A stretch of 64,000 nt of DNA, taken from Pedobacter sp. Leaf176 (GTDB taxonomy: Bacteria; Bacteroidota; Bacteroidia; Sphingobacteriales; Sphingobacteriaceae). Location: assembly GCF_001424305.1 (NCBI RefSeq), contig NZ_LMPD01000006.1:192490-256489 (forward strand), read 5' to 3'. The notes beneath the pieces were generated by a model that worked only from the letters and a program-made list of their open reading frames with translations, was not told where the DNA came from and searched no databases. The translations under genes and the position numbers were made by a program. Positions 25,867 through 33,739 of the stretch are shown in pieces (the first letter of the stretch is position 1; every line of letters begins with the position of its first letter).

Positions 25867-27257
25867 ATCTTCCCGGGATTTAAAATCCCATTTGGATCAA
25901 AAACATTTTTTATTCCCCGCATTAAGTTTAAATGTATTTCGGAATATTTAATTGGCATGAATTCTTTTTGCACCAGGCCGATACCGTGCTCACCTGACAA
26001 AGTTCCACCCAACGCAGTCGTGAGCTCGAATATTTCAGCGATACCAAACTTGAGCTTATCCTTCCAGTCTTCATCACTCATTCCTGCCTTAATAATGTTA
26101 ACATGAAGATTACCATCACCTGCGTGACCATAACAAACACTTTCAAAACCATATCTACTACCAATTTCCTTAATACCATTAATTAATTTCGGCAAGGCAG
26201 CTCGGGGAACAACTGTATCCTCTTCCTTATAAACCGAATTTGATTTTACAGATTCGGCCATCGTTCTGCGCATTCGCCACAATTCTTCCTTTTGCGATGC
26301 GGTATCAGCAAATAAAACTTCTGTACAATTGTGTTCTTCTAGAACGATGTTTGTTTTTTCGCAGTTTTTGAAAATATCATCCAAATCATCACCATCAAAT
26401 TCAATCATCAATAAGGCCGCAACATCATCCTTCAAATCAAATTTAATGTCATCAAATTTAATTACCCACTCTACTCCTTTTCGCTCCATAAATTCTAAAG
26501 CAGAAGGTGTTACACCAGCTCTGAAAATCGCTGAAACCGCCGCACAAGCATCCTCGTTTGTACTAAATGAGCCCATCATCAAAACAGATTGTGTTGGTTT
26601 TGGCAAAAGCTTAGTTACGATTTTTGTTACCACAGCCAGAGTTCCCTCAGATCCAATCATCAATTGTGTTAAATTATATCCTGATGCGTATTTCAAGGTG
26701 TTTGCTCCCGTCCAAATGATATCACCATTAGGCAAAACAACCTCAAGGTTTAAAATATACTCGCGAATTGTACCATATTTGACTACCCTGGGTCCACCGG
26801 AACCATGTGCCACATTGCCGCCAATAAAGCACGAACCCTTACTACTTGGATCAACTGGATAAAATAATCCTTTTTCGGCAACAGCATTCATAAATTCTTC
26901 CGTTATGACACCTGGCTCAACGGTCGCCTGCAGGTTATCGGTATCAACGTCAATAATCGATTTGAATTTTTCCATCGATAATGAAATCCCTCCATAAACA
27001 GGTAAAGCTGCACCGCTCAGACCGGTTCCTCCACCACGAGGCGTTACAGGAATGTTATGAGCATTACATATTTTTAGCAATGCCGAAACCTCTTCTGGTG
27101 TGGTTGGTTTCACCACCACCTCAGGCTGGTAACGTAAATCTTCAGTTTCGTCGTGACTATAATTATCCAAACTATCGGCATCGGTAAACACTTTTTCTTC
27201 GCCTAAAGCAGATTTAATTTCTGCTAAAATCTCCGGATTAATTTTGGTGAAATTCAT
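25857..27257 (-). CDS. FAD-binding oxidase, GlcD/D-lactate dehydrogenase type
   Basis: 466 residues of the VAO-type family: an FAD-binding domain with PRGGGTGLSGAALPV (~75-90) and GGNVAHGSGG, then the GlcD cap domain with YGHAGDGNLHVNI and SGEHGIGL near the end. Substrates in the family are glycolate, D-lactate or D-2-hydroxyglutarate. No iron-sulfur partner gene is adjacent. The C-terminal ITP-stop is encoded by repeat sequence, which has replaced the native end. folB lies two bases upstream. Confidence 0.9.
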   Translation of the reverse strand: MNFTKINPEILAEIKSALGEEKVFTDADSLDNYSHDETEDLRYQPEVVVKPTTPEEVSALLKICNAHNIPVTPRGGGTGLSGAALPVYGGISLSMEKFKSIIDVDTDNLQATVEPGVITEEFMNAVAEKGLFYPVDPSSKGSCFIGGNVAHGSGGPRVVKYGTIREYILNLEVVLPNGDIIWTGANTLKYASGYNLTQLMIGSEGTLAVVTKIVTKLLPKPTQSVLMMGSFSTNEDACAAVSAIFRAGVTPSALEFMERKGVEWVIKFDDIKFDLKDDVAALLMIEFDGDDLDDIFKNCEKTNIVLEEHNCTEVLFADTASQKEELWRMRRTMAESVKSNSVYKEEDTVVPRAALPKLINGIKEIGSRYGFESVCYGHAGDGNLHVNIIKAGMSDEDWKDKLKFGIAEIFELTTALGGTLSGEHGIGLVQKEFMPIKYSEIHLNLMRGIKNVFDPNGILNPGKITP

Positions 27258-27259
27258 TT

Positions 27260-27628
27260 TTATTTAGCTGATGTATAAGATAATTTGACGAACGAATGCC
27301 CGATTTGTCCCGGCATTGGTGGATTTAGCTTTTTCATGCTCACATTTACAGTCTCAACGAAAGGATAAAGCTTAATAATTTTCGAAATAATATTGCTCAA
27401 AACCGTTTCCAAAAGCTTTTGGGTGTTTTTCATTTCCTCGCGTATAATCGTGTTCAAATCTTCATAATTTACGGTTTGAGCAAGTTCATCATCGAAACCT
27501 TGAGGCGTAAATTCCGTTTTCAAATCGATAACAAAATGATTTCCAAGTATTTGTTCTTCGGGATAATAGCCGTGTAAGGCAAAGCACTTTACGTCTTTTA
27601 AAGCTACGGTTTGTTTGAATTGACTCAT
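27260..27628 (-). CDS. folB: Dihydroneopterin aldolase
   Basis: 122 residues, the usual FolB length. It begins with VALKDVKCFALHGYYPEEQ (the family's G-x-x-x-E/EE segment) and ends with KKLNPPMPGQIGHSFVK. FolB cleaves dihydroneopterin to 6-hydroxymethyl-dihydropterin in folate synthesis. It is directly upstream of the FAD oxidase, with which it is probably co-transcribed without an obvious functional link. Confidence 0.92.
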   Translation of the reverse strand: MSQFKQTVALKDVKCFALHGYYPEEQILGNHFVIDLKTEFTPQGFDDELAQTVNYEDLNTIIREEMKNTQKLLETVLSNIISKIIKLYPFVETVNVSMKKLNPPMPGQIGHSFVKLSYTSAK

Positions 27629-27693
27629 GTCTGTTTTGTCTGGCGTAAAATTATATTTTTATTCATAATATAATGCCGCTTGCCGTAAATTGT

Positions 27694-27701
27694 TACCTTT
27701 G
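27694..27701 (+). promoter_or_regulatory. -7 promoter element for the acyl-CoA dehydrogenase
   Basis: TACCTTTG, 37 bases before the ATG; predicted leader about 31 bases. Confidence 0.45.
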
Positions 27702-27738
27702 AAATGAACGCGATTTCTTAACCAGATAGATGATTTAA

Positions 27739-28950
27739 ATGAGCAAATCAGCAAACCCGCCTGCCGAGCGAGCAGGAAAAGACCTTTACGAGGCGCCAGA
27801 TTATTATTTGTTAGATGAATTGTTAACCGATGAGCATAAATTAATTCGTGCAACGGCAAGGGATTGGGTAAAAAAAGAAGTGAGTCCGATAATAGAAGAT
27901 TACGCTCAGAGGGCTGAATTTCCAAAATACTTAATTAAAGGATTAGCAGATATTGGTGCTTTCGGACCAACAATTCCGGTGGAATATGGAGGAGCTGGTT
28001 TGGATTATACAGCTTATGGCATTTTAATGCAGGAGATCGAACGTGGCGACTCAGGGATTCGTTCAACAGCATCTGTTCAGGGCTCATTGGTAATGTATCC
28101 TATATATGCTTATGGAAGCGAAGAACAACGTAAAAAATACCTACCAAAATTAGCAAGCGGCGAAATGATGGGCTGTTTCGGATTAACAGAACCCGACCAT
28201 GGCTCAAATCCCGGCGGCATGGTTACAAATATAAAAGACAACGGCTCCCACTACATATTAAATGGTGCTAAAATGTGGATTAGCAATGCGCCTTTCGCAG
28301 ATATTGCAGTTGTTTGGGCAAAAGATGAAGCTGGCAAAATACGGGGGATGGTTGTGGAACGCGGAATGGATGGATTTTCAACGCCCGAAACACATAACAA
28401 ATGGAGTTTAAGAGCGTCGGCAACAGGTGAGTTGGTATTTGATAATGTTCAGATACCTAAAGAAAATGTTTTTCCTGAAATTAGTGGATTGAAAGGCCCG
28501 TTGGGTTGCCTAAACCAAGCCCGTTATGGGATTGCCTGGGGTGCTTTAGGTGCTGCAATGGATTGTTATGATACGGCCTTGCGTTATTCAAAAGAAAGAA
28601 TACAATTCGGGAAGCCAATTGGAGGTTTTCAATTGCAGCAGAAAAAATTAGCAGAGATGGTTACTGAGATAACGAAAGGCCAGCTTCTGGTTTGGCGGTT
28701 AGGTATGCTTAAAAGCGAGAACAGGGCTACAGCCGAACAAATATCGATGGCCAAAAGAAATAGCGTAGAAATTGCTTTGGATATTGCCAGAAATGCCCGC
28801 CAGATGCTCGGCGGAATGGGCATTACCGGAGAATACTCAATTATGCGCCACATGATGAACCTGGAATCGGTAGTAACTTATGAAGGAACTCATGATATTC
28901 ATTTATTAATCACAGGTATGGATGTGACCGGATTGAACGCTTTTAAGTAA
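27739..28950 (+). CDS. Glutaryl-CoA dehydrogenase-type acyl-CoA dehydrogenase
   Basis: 403 residues. Family segments include GCFGLTEPDHGSNPGGM, NGAKMWISNAPFAD and TYEGTHDIHLLITG, whose Glu is the catalytic base. The single-domain size and the TEPDHGSNPGGM run fit the glutaryl-CoA group (lysine/tryptophan breakdown; oxidises and decarboxylates to crotonyl-CoA). The N terminus carries an NPPAERAG insertion encoded by a short palindrome (27760-27776) that looks like an in-frame repeat insertion. Confidence 0.88.
   Translation: MSKSANPPAERAGKDLYEAPDYYLLDELLTDEHKLIRATARDWVKKEVSPIIEDYAQRAEFPKYLIKGLADIGAFGPTIPVEYGGAGLDYTAYGILMQEIERGDSGIRSTASVQGSLVMYPIYAYGSEEQRKKYLPKLASGEMMGCFGLTEPDHGSNPGGMVTNIKDNGSHYILNGAKMWISNAPFADIAVVWAKDEAGKIRGMVVERGMDGFSTPETHNKWSLRASATGELVFDNVQIPKENVFPEISGLKGPLGCLNQARYGIAWGALGAAMDCYDTALRYSKERIQFGKPIGGFQLQQKKLAEMVTEITKGQLLVWRLGMLKSENRATAEQISMAKRNSVEIALDIARNARQMLGGMGITGEYSIMRHMMNLESVVTYEGTHDIHLLITGMDVTGLNAFK
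27760..27776. repeat. Short GC-rich palindrome inside the acyl-CoA dehydrogenase N terminus
   Basis: CCTGC-cgagcga-GCAGG, in frame at codons 8-13. Its base composition differs from the surrounding gene. Confidence 0.4.
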
Positions 28951-28969
28951 GGAGCAGGATTATGGGATT

Positions 28970-29060
28970 TACGGATTTTCATGATATGAGGTTTGTCACC
29001 AAGCTTAAAATAGTAATAATAAATGGATTATAGGGGTTAAGGATTTTTATGATAAATCGT
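28970..29060. repeat. Left-flank repeats of the GxxExxY gene
   Basis: Copies of GGATTTTCATGAT and GGATTTTTATGAT, which are the inverse of the ATCCTTAAATCCTGAAAATC/ATGA units on the other side of the GxxExxY gene. Confidence 0.5.
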
Positions 29061-29220
29061 AATATCAAAAAGTTTAAAATAGTAATGTTATAAATTGTTC
29101 ATTTTAGGAGAAATAAAATACTTTTGGTTTAGATTTTCCAAAACTATTATCTTGAAAATCTTTTAATCTTTAAATCCCGATCCCCCCTGTTGTTGTATTT
29201 TTCATTCCATTAATTTAAAT

Positions 29221-29625
29221 ATGATGGATATAGAAGATTTAACTTATCGCGTAAATGGATGCGCAATGAAAGTGCATAATGTTTTGGGAAATGGATTTCA
29301 GGAAGTGATTTATCAAAGATGCCTCGCAATTGAACTTGAAAAAGCTGGAATAAGATTTAAAAGAGAGGTTGAACAGGATATTTTTTACGATGGTTTAATT
29401 GTAGGGAGGCGTAGGGCTGATTTTGTAGTTGAAGAATTGATTACTGTTGAACTCAAAGCATGCATCAACCTGGAAAACCACCATTTGGCCCAGGCAAAGA
29501 ATTACGTAGTTGCATATAATTTCAATATCGGATTATTGATTAATTTAGGTGCGACAAGTTTACAATTTAAAAAGATTTACAATCCTGCTATCAATAAGTA
29601 TAGATCAGGATTGAATAAGATTTAA
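29221..29625 (+). CDS. GxxExxY protein (PD-(D/E)XK-like fold)
   Basis: 134 residues with the naming motif GNGFQEVIYQ (G-x-x-E-x-x-Y), then GRRRADFVVEELITVELKA, a nuclease-like D...E-x-K arrangement. Biochemical function is unknown; the fold is related to PD-(D/E)XK nucleases. The gene lies alone in about 1 kb of repeats sharing CTTGAAAATC/ATCATGA cores, as if the gene and repeats move or spread together. ATG 29224 is an equally good start. Confidence 0.85.
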   Translation: MMDIEDLTYRVNGCAMKVHNVLGNGFQEVIYQRCLAIELEKAGIRFKREVEQDIFYDGLIVGRRRADFVVEELITVELKACINLENHHLAQAKNYVVAYNFNIGLLINLGATSLQFKKIYNPAINKYRSGLNKI

Positions 29626-29960
29626 GGGTTTACATGATAATGCGCTCAAATCATAATTAGATAGTATTTAATTTTCTAGAAATACAAATTACACATTAGA
29701 AAAAAAAATTCATAACACAAAAAAATATAAATTAATGGGTTTGTTTCTCGAACTATAATCTTGAAAATCCTTTTGCATTGAACTTAATTAAGTTATCAAA
29801 CAAAAAATTAAAGCAATTAATAGGTTGATTTTCTTGAACAATTATTTTGAAAATCCTTAAATCCTGAAAATTATCAAACAAAAAATTAAAGCAATTAATA
29901 GGTTGGTTTTCTTGAACAATCATTTTGAAAATCCTTAAATCCTGAAAATCATGATACAGA
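29626..29960. other. 335-bp repeat-rich gap after the GxxExxY gene
   Basis: No ORF. It contains a TCGAACTATAATCTTGAAAATCC unit near 29743 and the two-copy 78-bp tandem repeat described separately. Confidence 0.6.
29793..29948. repeat. Two-copy 78-bp tandem repeat
   Basis: Copy 1 starts TTATCAAACAAAAAATTAAA at 29793 and copy 2 starts with the same bases at 29871. They differ at only a few positions. Each ends CTTAAATCCTGAAAA. It sits between the GxxExxY gene and the START-like gene. Confidence 0.85.
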
Positions 29961-30338
29961 ATGGACTATAAAAAATACACTTACATTCCCGCTTCACCTG
30001 AAGAAGTTTATTTAGCGCTTACAAAAGACATCAGCATTAAGCTTTGGACTGGTGCTGAGGTTGAGTTTGAAGAAAAGCCGGATACCGAATTTTCTTTTTG
30101 GGAAGGTGATATCGTCGGTAAAAATCTGGAATTTGAACCCAACAAAAAAATTGTGCAACAATGGTATTTCGGTGAAGATGCTGAACCCTCCATTGTTACT
30201 ATAAAACTTCACGAGGATAAAAAAGGAACATCATTAGAATTTAAACAAACCAATATTCCTGAGGAAGACTACAAGGATTTTACGGAAGGTATTGAGGAAT
30301 ATTTCATCGGTGGCTTAGTCGATTTCTTTGACGAATAA
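29961..30338 (+). CDS. START-like/SRPBCC (AHSA1-type) protein
   Basis: 125 residues: YTYIPASPEEVYLALTKD at the start, then FSFWEGDIVGKNLEFEPNKKIVQQW and a C-terminal helix. This is the ligand-pocket fold shared with the Aha1 C-terminal domain. The ligand is unknown. Starts at the first ATG after the tandem repeat. Confidence 0.82.
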   Translation: MDYKKYTYIPASPEEVYLALTKDISIKLWTGAEVEFEEKPDTEFSFWEGDIVGKNLEFEPNKKIVQQWYFGEDAEPSIVTIKLHEDKKGTSLEFKQTNIPEEDYKDFTEGIEEYFIGGLVDFFDE

Positions 30339-30386
30339 AACATAAAGTTGGTCTTGCTGTTTAGATTTTAACCAAAATGTAAAATT

Positions 30387-30599
30387 ATGAATAAGACCGT
30401 AGGACTAATATTAATTATCGTAGGAATTGCAATGTTGGTGTGGACCGGCTTTACCTATACCAGAAAAGAAAAAATCGTTGACGCTGGTCCGATCCAGATA
30501 TCGGCAGATAAAGAGAAATCTGTGAACTGGCCACCTTATGTTGGTGGAATAATTTTAGTAGCTGGCGTTTTTGTTTTTGTGGCGTCGAAGAGGAAATAA
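30387..30599 (+). CDS. Small two-helix membrane protein (70 aa)
   Basis: 70 residues. Two hydrophobic segments (~5-22 and ~52-66) flank a polar loop containing a TRKEK cluster, and the C terminus is basic (SKRK). It probably spans the inner membrane twice. No family with a known role is recognised. It follows the START-like gene by 48 bases and is followed by a palindromic repeat. Confidence 0.7.
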   Translation: MNKTVGLILIIVGIAMLVWTGFTYTRKEKIVDAGPIQISADKEKSVNWPPYVGGIILVAGVFVFVASKRK

Positions 30600-30602
30600 T
30601 TT

Positions 30603-30671
30603 AAACGTCATTGCGAGGAACGAAACAATCTTATTAGCAGATAGATTGCTTCGTACCTCGCAATGACGTTC
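30603..30671. repeat. Palindromic intergenic repeat, CGTCATTGCGAGG family
   Basis: Arms ACGTCATTGCGAGGAACGAA and its complement TTCGTACCTCGCAATGACGT flank AACAATCT/AGATTGC. This forms a long hairpin between the small membrane gene and lysA. A half copy is at ~41437-41473. Confidence 0.85.
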
Positions 30672-30677
30672 TGAGAC

Positions 30678-31847
30678 TTATATCTCGTTACTATAGACCG
30701 ATCTTATTGCATCCCGCAAATTATATTTAGAAGCCATTACTTCTCCGTATGCACCTGCACTACGAATAGCAAAAACATCCCCCCTGAAAGATTCAGGCTG
30801 TTCCACTTCCTTCCCAAAGCAATCAGTGCTCTCGCATATTGGCCCAACAATATCGTATTTTACGATTTCAGATTTCAGATTTACGATTTTAGATTGAGTT
30901 AAATTCTCAATTTTATGGTAAGCCTGATACAAAGCAGGACGCATTAATTCCGTCATACCCGCGTCTAAAACCACGAAATTTTTTTTCTTGCCATTCTTAA
31001 TATATAACGCCCTGGTAATTAACGATGCAGACTGACCAACTAGTGCTCTACCCAACTCAAAATGAACTTCCTGATTTGGTTTTACCTCTAAAAAATCATT
31101 GAATATTTTGAAGTAAGATTCAAAGTCAGGTATTTGATAATCAGGATTGTAGTAGTCTATACCTAAACCACCACCTACATTCAAAATCTCAACAGTAAAT
31201 CCCTTATCTTCAAACCAAGAACAAAATTCATTTACACGAACACATAGGTTTTTATAAACGTCAAGGTTGGTAATTTGAGAACCGATGTGGAAGTGAATTC
31301 CAATGAACTTTAGATTTTTAGATGCCTTCAATGTTTCGGCACATTCAGGTAAATCCCATGAATTAATACCAAATTTATTCTCATCCAAACCTGTAGTAAT
31401 GTTGTGGTGGGTGTGGGCATCAACATTCGGATTAATTCGAATAGCCACTTTTGCAACTTTACCCTTTGCAGCTGCAAGCTCATTTAAAACTTCCAGTTCC
31501 TGTATAGACTCTACGTTAAAGCAGAAAATATCCAAATCTAAAGCTTCGTTGATTTCTTTATCAGATTTACCAACACCAGCAAAAACGATTTTATTATTAT
31601 CGAAACCGACTTCAACAGCTCTTCTCACCTCTCCTGCGCTTACACAATCAGCTCCGAAGCCGATTTGTTTAATTTGCTCAAGCAAAACCGAATTGAAGTT
31701 TGCCTTTAACGCGTAATGGATGTGAAACTGATATGGTTTTGCAGCATCGGCACAAACGCTTAAAGTTTTCTGCAATAAATCCGTATCATAATAGTAAAAA
31801 GGCGTTTCTATATTGTTAAACTTTGATATATCTTTATCGGCGAACAT
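30678..31847 (-). CDS. lysA: Diaminopimelate decarboxylase
   Basis: The start is ATG 31847 (MFADKDISKF, 389 residues); the track began two codons upstream at TTG. A PLP enzyme of the alanine-racemase fold III group: PLP lysine in HYALKANFN, GIHFHIGSQITN, the phosphate-binding GGGLGIDY, and a C-terminal CESTDCFG active-site Cys. It makes lysine from meso-DAP. Its CAT start overlaps the ATG of a divergent tiny gene within one CATG. lysC lies beyond, on the same strand. Confidence 0.94.
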   Translation of the reverse strand: MFADKDISKFNNIETPFYYYDTDLLQKTLSVCADAAKPYQFHIHYALKANFNSVLLEQIKQIGFGADCVSAGEVRRAVEVGFDNNKIVFAGVGKSDKEINEALDLDIFCFNVESIQELEVLNELAAAKGKVAKVAIRINPNVDAHTHHNITTGLDENKFGINSWDLPECAETLKASKNLKFIGIHFHIGSQITNLDVYKNLCVRVNEFCSWFEDKGFTVEILNVGGGLGIDYYNPDYQIPDFESYFKIFNDFLEVKPNQEVHFELGRALVGQSASLITRALYIKNGKKKNFVVLDAGMTELMRPALYQAYHKIENLTQSKIVNLKSEIVKYDIVGPICESTDCFGKEVEQPESFRGDVFAIRSAGAYGEVMASKYNLRDAIRSVYSNEI

Positions 31848-32016
31848 GTTCAAATTCCTTATTATAATTTTAATTTTATTTTTTGGGCTAATTTATTGGG
31901 GTAACCACCTCGATTTAAAGCATGGAAGAATTACCCGCAAACAATACAACGGAAAAATCCGGTTTTTTATCGTTTTACTTCTGATTGTATTATTCCTTTT
32001 ATTTATTAAAAAATGA
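31846..32016 (+). CDS. Tiny two-helix membrane protein (56 aa), first of a pair
   Basis: ATG 31846 (MFKFLIIILILFFGLIYW): two membrane segments (~3-18 and ~38-54) around a basic polar loop (DLKHGRITRKQYNGK). The tracked start 11 codons upstream is less likely. Start codons of this gene and divergent lysA share a CATG. Its TGA overlaps the next ATG (ATGA). No family recognised; a plausible expressed small membrane protein. Confidence 0.55.
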   Translation: MFKFLIIILILFFGLIYWGNHLDLKHGRITRKQYNGKIRFFIVLLLIVLFLLFIKK

Positions 32017-32177
32017 AGCTAATAGCAGCCATATTTATCGCTCTTGTGATTTCTTTAGGATTATTTAATTCTTTTAAAAAACATAAAAACGGATCATTAC
32101 CAACAAACTTTCTGGCTTTTCATTTTCTCATAGGCTTGCTTGTGGTAATAGGCTCTTTCTATCTTCTATTCGAATAA
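32013..32177 (+). CDS. Tiny two-helix membrane protein (54 aa), second of a pair
   Basis: Below the ORF-track cutoff. ATG 32013 overlaps the previous stop (ATGA). The peptide MKLIAAIFIALVISLGLF has a membrane segment, a basic loop (FKKHKNGS), and a second membrane segment (FHFLIGLLVVIGSFYLLF). Same two-helix, basic-loop plan as its neighbour, which supports both being real. The last 12 bases overlap the convergent lysC end. Confidence 0.5.
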   Translation: MKLIAAIFIALVISLGLFNSFKKHKNGSLPTNFLAFHFLIGLLVVIGSFYLLFE

Positions 32178-33479
32178 CCTGTTGTGCAGACTTCTTAAAG
32201 CTTCGGTTTTATATTCGCTTAAAATCAAAAGAGAAACGTTATAATTACTTCCTCCGTAAGAAATCATACGAATTGGGATGTGCTTTAATCCTTCTAAAAC
32301 CCTGCTTGCAAAACCATGTTTTTCTGAACCGAAATCGCCGACAACACAAACAATACTGTGATTGGTATCTACTTCAACCGTTCCGAAACTTTCTAATTCC
32401 TCGATGATTTTTGGAAGATTTCCTGTTTCATCAATGGTTAACGAAACAGCTACTTCAGAAGTCGTTATCATATCGATTGGCGTTTTATAACGCTCAAAAA
32501 CCTCGAAAACACGGCGTAAAAATCCGTAAGCCAATAACATTCGGCTCGATTGAATACGAATCGCCGTAATGCCATCTTTAGCTGCAATGGACTTAATCTT
32601 GCCTTTTTCGCTATCATGAGTAATCAGCGTTCCTGCGGCAGACGGTTCCATTGTATTTAATAAACGAACAGGGATTTTATATTTTTGTGCCGGAAAAACA
32701 GACTGCGGATGCAAAATTTTTGCGCCAAAATAAGCCAATTCTGCCGCCTCATCAAAAGATAATTGAGCGATTGGCTTAGTTCCCTTTACAATTCGAGGGT
32801 CATTGTTGTGCATTCCATCTATATCTGTCCAGATTTGAACTTCTTCAGCTAGAATTGCAGCACCTAATAACGATGCGGTATAATCACTTCCACCACGACG
32901 CAAATTATCCACTTCACCGAAGCTATTGCGGCAAATAAATCCTTGCGTAATGAAGAGCTTGTTTCCTTTATTCGCCTCTAACAATGGCATTAAATGCTTG
33001 GTTGTAAACGGAATATCAGGTTCATTATCTTCATCCGTTTTCATAAAATCCAAAGCGGGCAGCAAAACTGATTCTACGCCGATAGATTTTAAATAAATAT
33101 GATACAATGTTGTAGATAATAATTCGCCTTGTGCTAAAACTACTTTTTCTTCAATTGAAGTAAAAATATCATTGGTTAAAACAGCTAAAAAGCTGAAATG
33201 ATAATCTATAACTTCATTACCCATCTCCTGAAAATCAGCAGCTGGCAAAAGCTCAACAACAAAGTCTTTATATTTTTGATATAGATTTTCTACACACTCG
33301 CTTCCCTTCTTCTTATCTCCAGCTAAAAAATAATTTGAAATTTCCACTAAGCTATTTGTAGTACCAGACACCGCTGATAAAACAACAATTTGCTCTTCAT
33401 TTGGATTAATGATATCCAACAATTTCGTCATGCGCTCGGGACTACCAACAGAAGTACCCCCAAATTTTAAAATCTTCAT
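32166..33479 (-). CDS. lysC: Aspartate kinase (monofunctional)
   Basis: 437 residues: KFGGTSVGS at the start, the kinase-domain GRGGSDYTA equivalent (LRRGGSDYTASLLG), and two C-terminal ACT domains (from ~300) for feedback control. It commits aspartate to lysine/threonine/methionine/DAP synthesis. Being next to lysA and lacking a fused homoserine dehydrogenase, it probably serves the lysine/DAP branch. Confidence 0.93.
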   Translation of the reverse strand: MKILKFGGTSVGSPERMTKLLDIINPNEEQIVVLSAVSGTTNSLVEISNYFLAGDKKKGSECVENLYQKYKDFVVELLPAADFQEMGNEVIDYHFSFLAVLTNDIFTSIEEKVVLAQGELLSTTLYHIYLKSIGVESVLLPALDFMKTDEDNEPDIPFTTKHLMPLLEANKGNKLFITQGFICRNSFGEVDNLRRGGSDYTASLLGAAILAEEVQIWTDIDGMHNNDPRIVKGTKPIAQLSFDEAAELAYFGAKILHPQSVFPAQKYKIPVRLLNTMEPSAAGTLITHDSEKGKIKSIAAKDGITAIRIQSSRMLLAYGFLRRVFEVFERYKTPIDMITTSEVAVSLTIDETGNLPKIIEELESFGTVEVDTNHSIVCVVGDFGSEKHGFASRVLEGLKHIPIRMISYGGSNYNVSLLILSEYKTEALRSLHNRLFE

Positions 33480-33739
33480 CTAATTAATTATTATTTTTAG
33501 CTGTAATAAAAGGAACACAATTTATATAGTGTATACCAGAATATAAAAAATGTGATTCTCTCAATTTTAATACTGGATTTTCTTTATTATTGTATCGGGG
33601 CGTGAAAATAAGCAAAAGGAGCTTAAAAGCAACATCCTCAACAAAATAAAATTTGGATGAATTGAAATATTTTGATTCTTACCAAACTTCATTGAATGAA
33701 ATTTGTTCAACACCAGATATAAAATTAAAATACAGCTCA

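Noticed and set aside
29793-29948. CRISPR array
   Set aside because: Only two direct 78-bp copies with no spacers and no cas genes.
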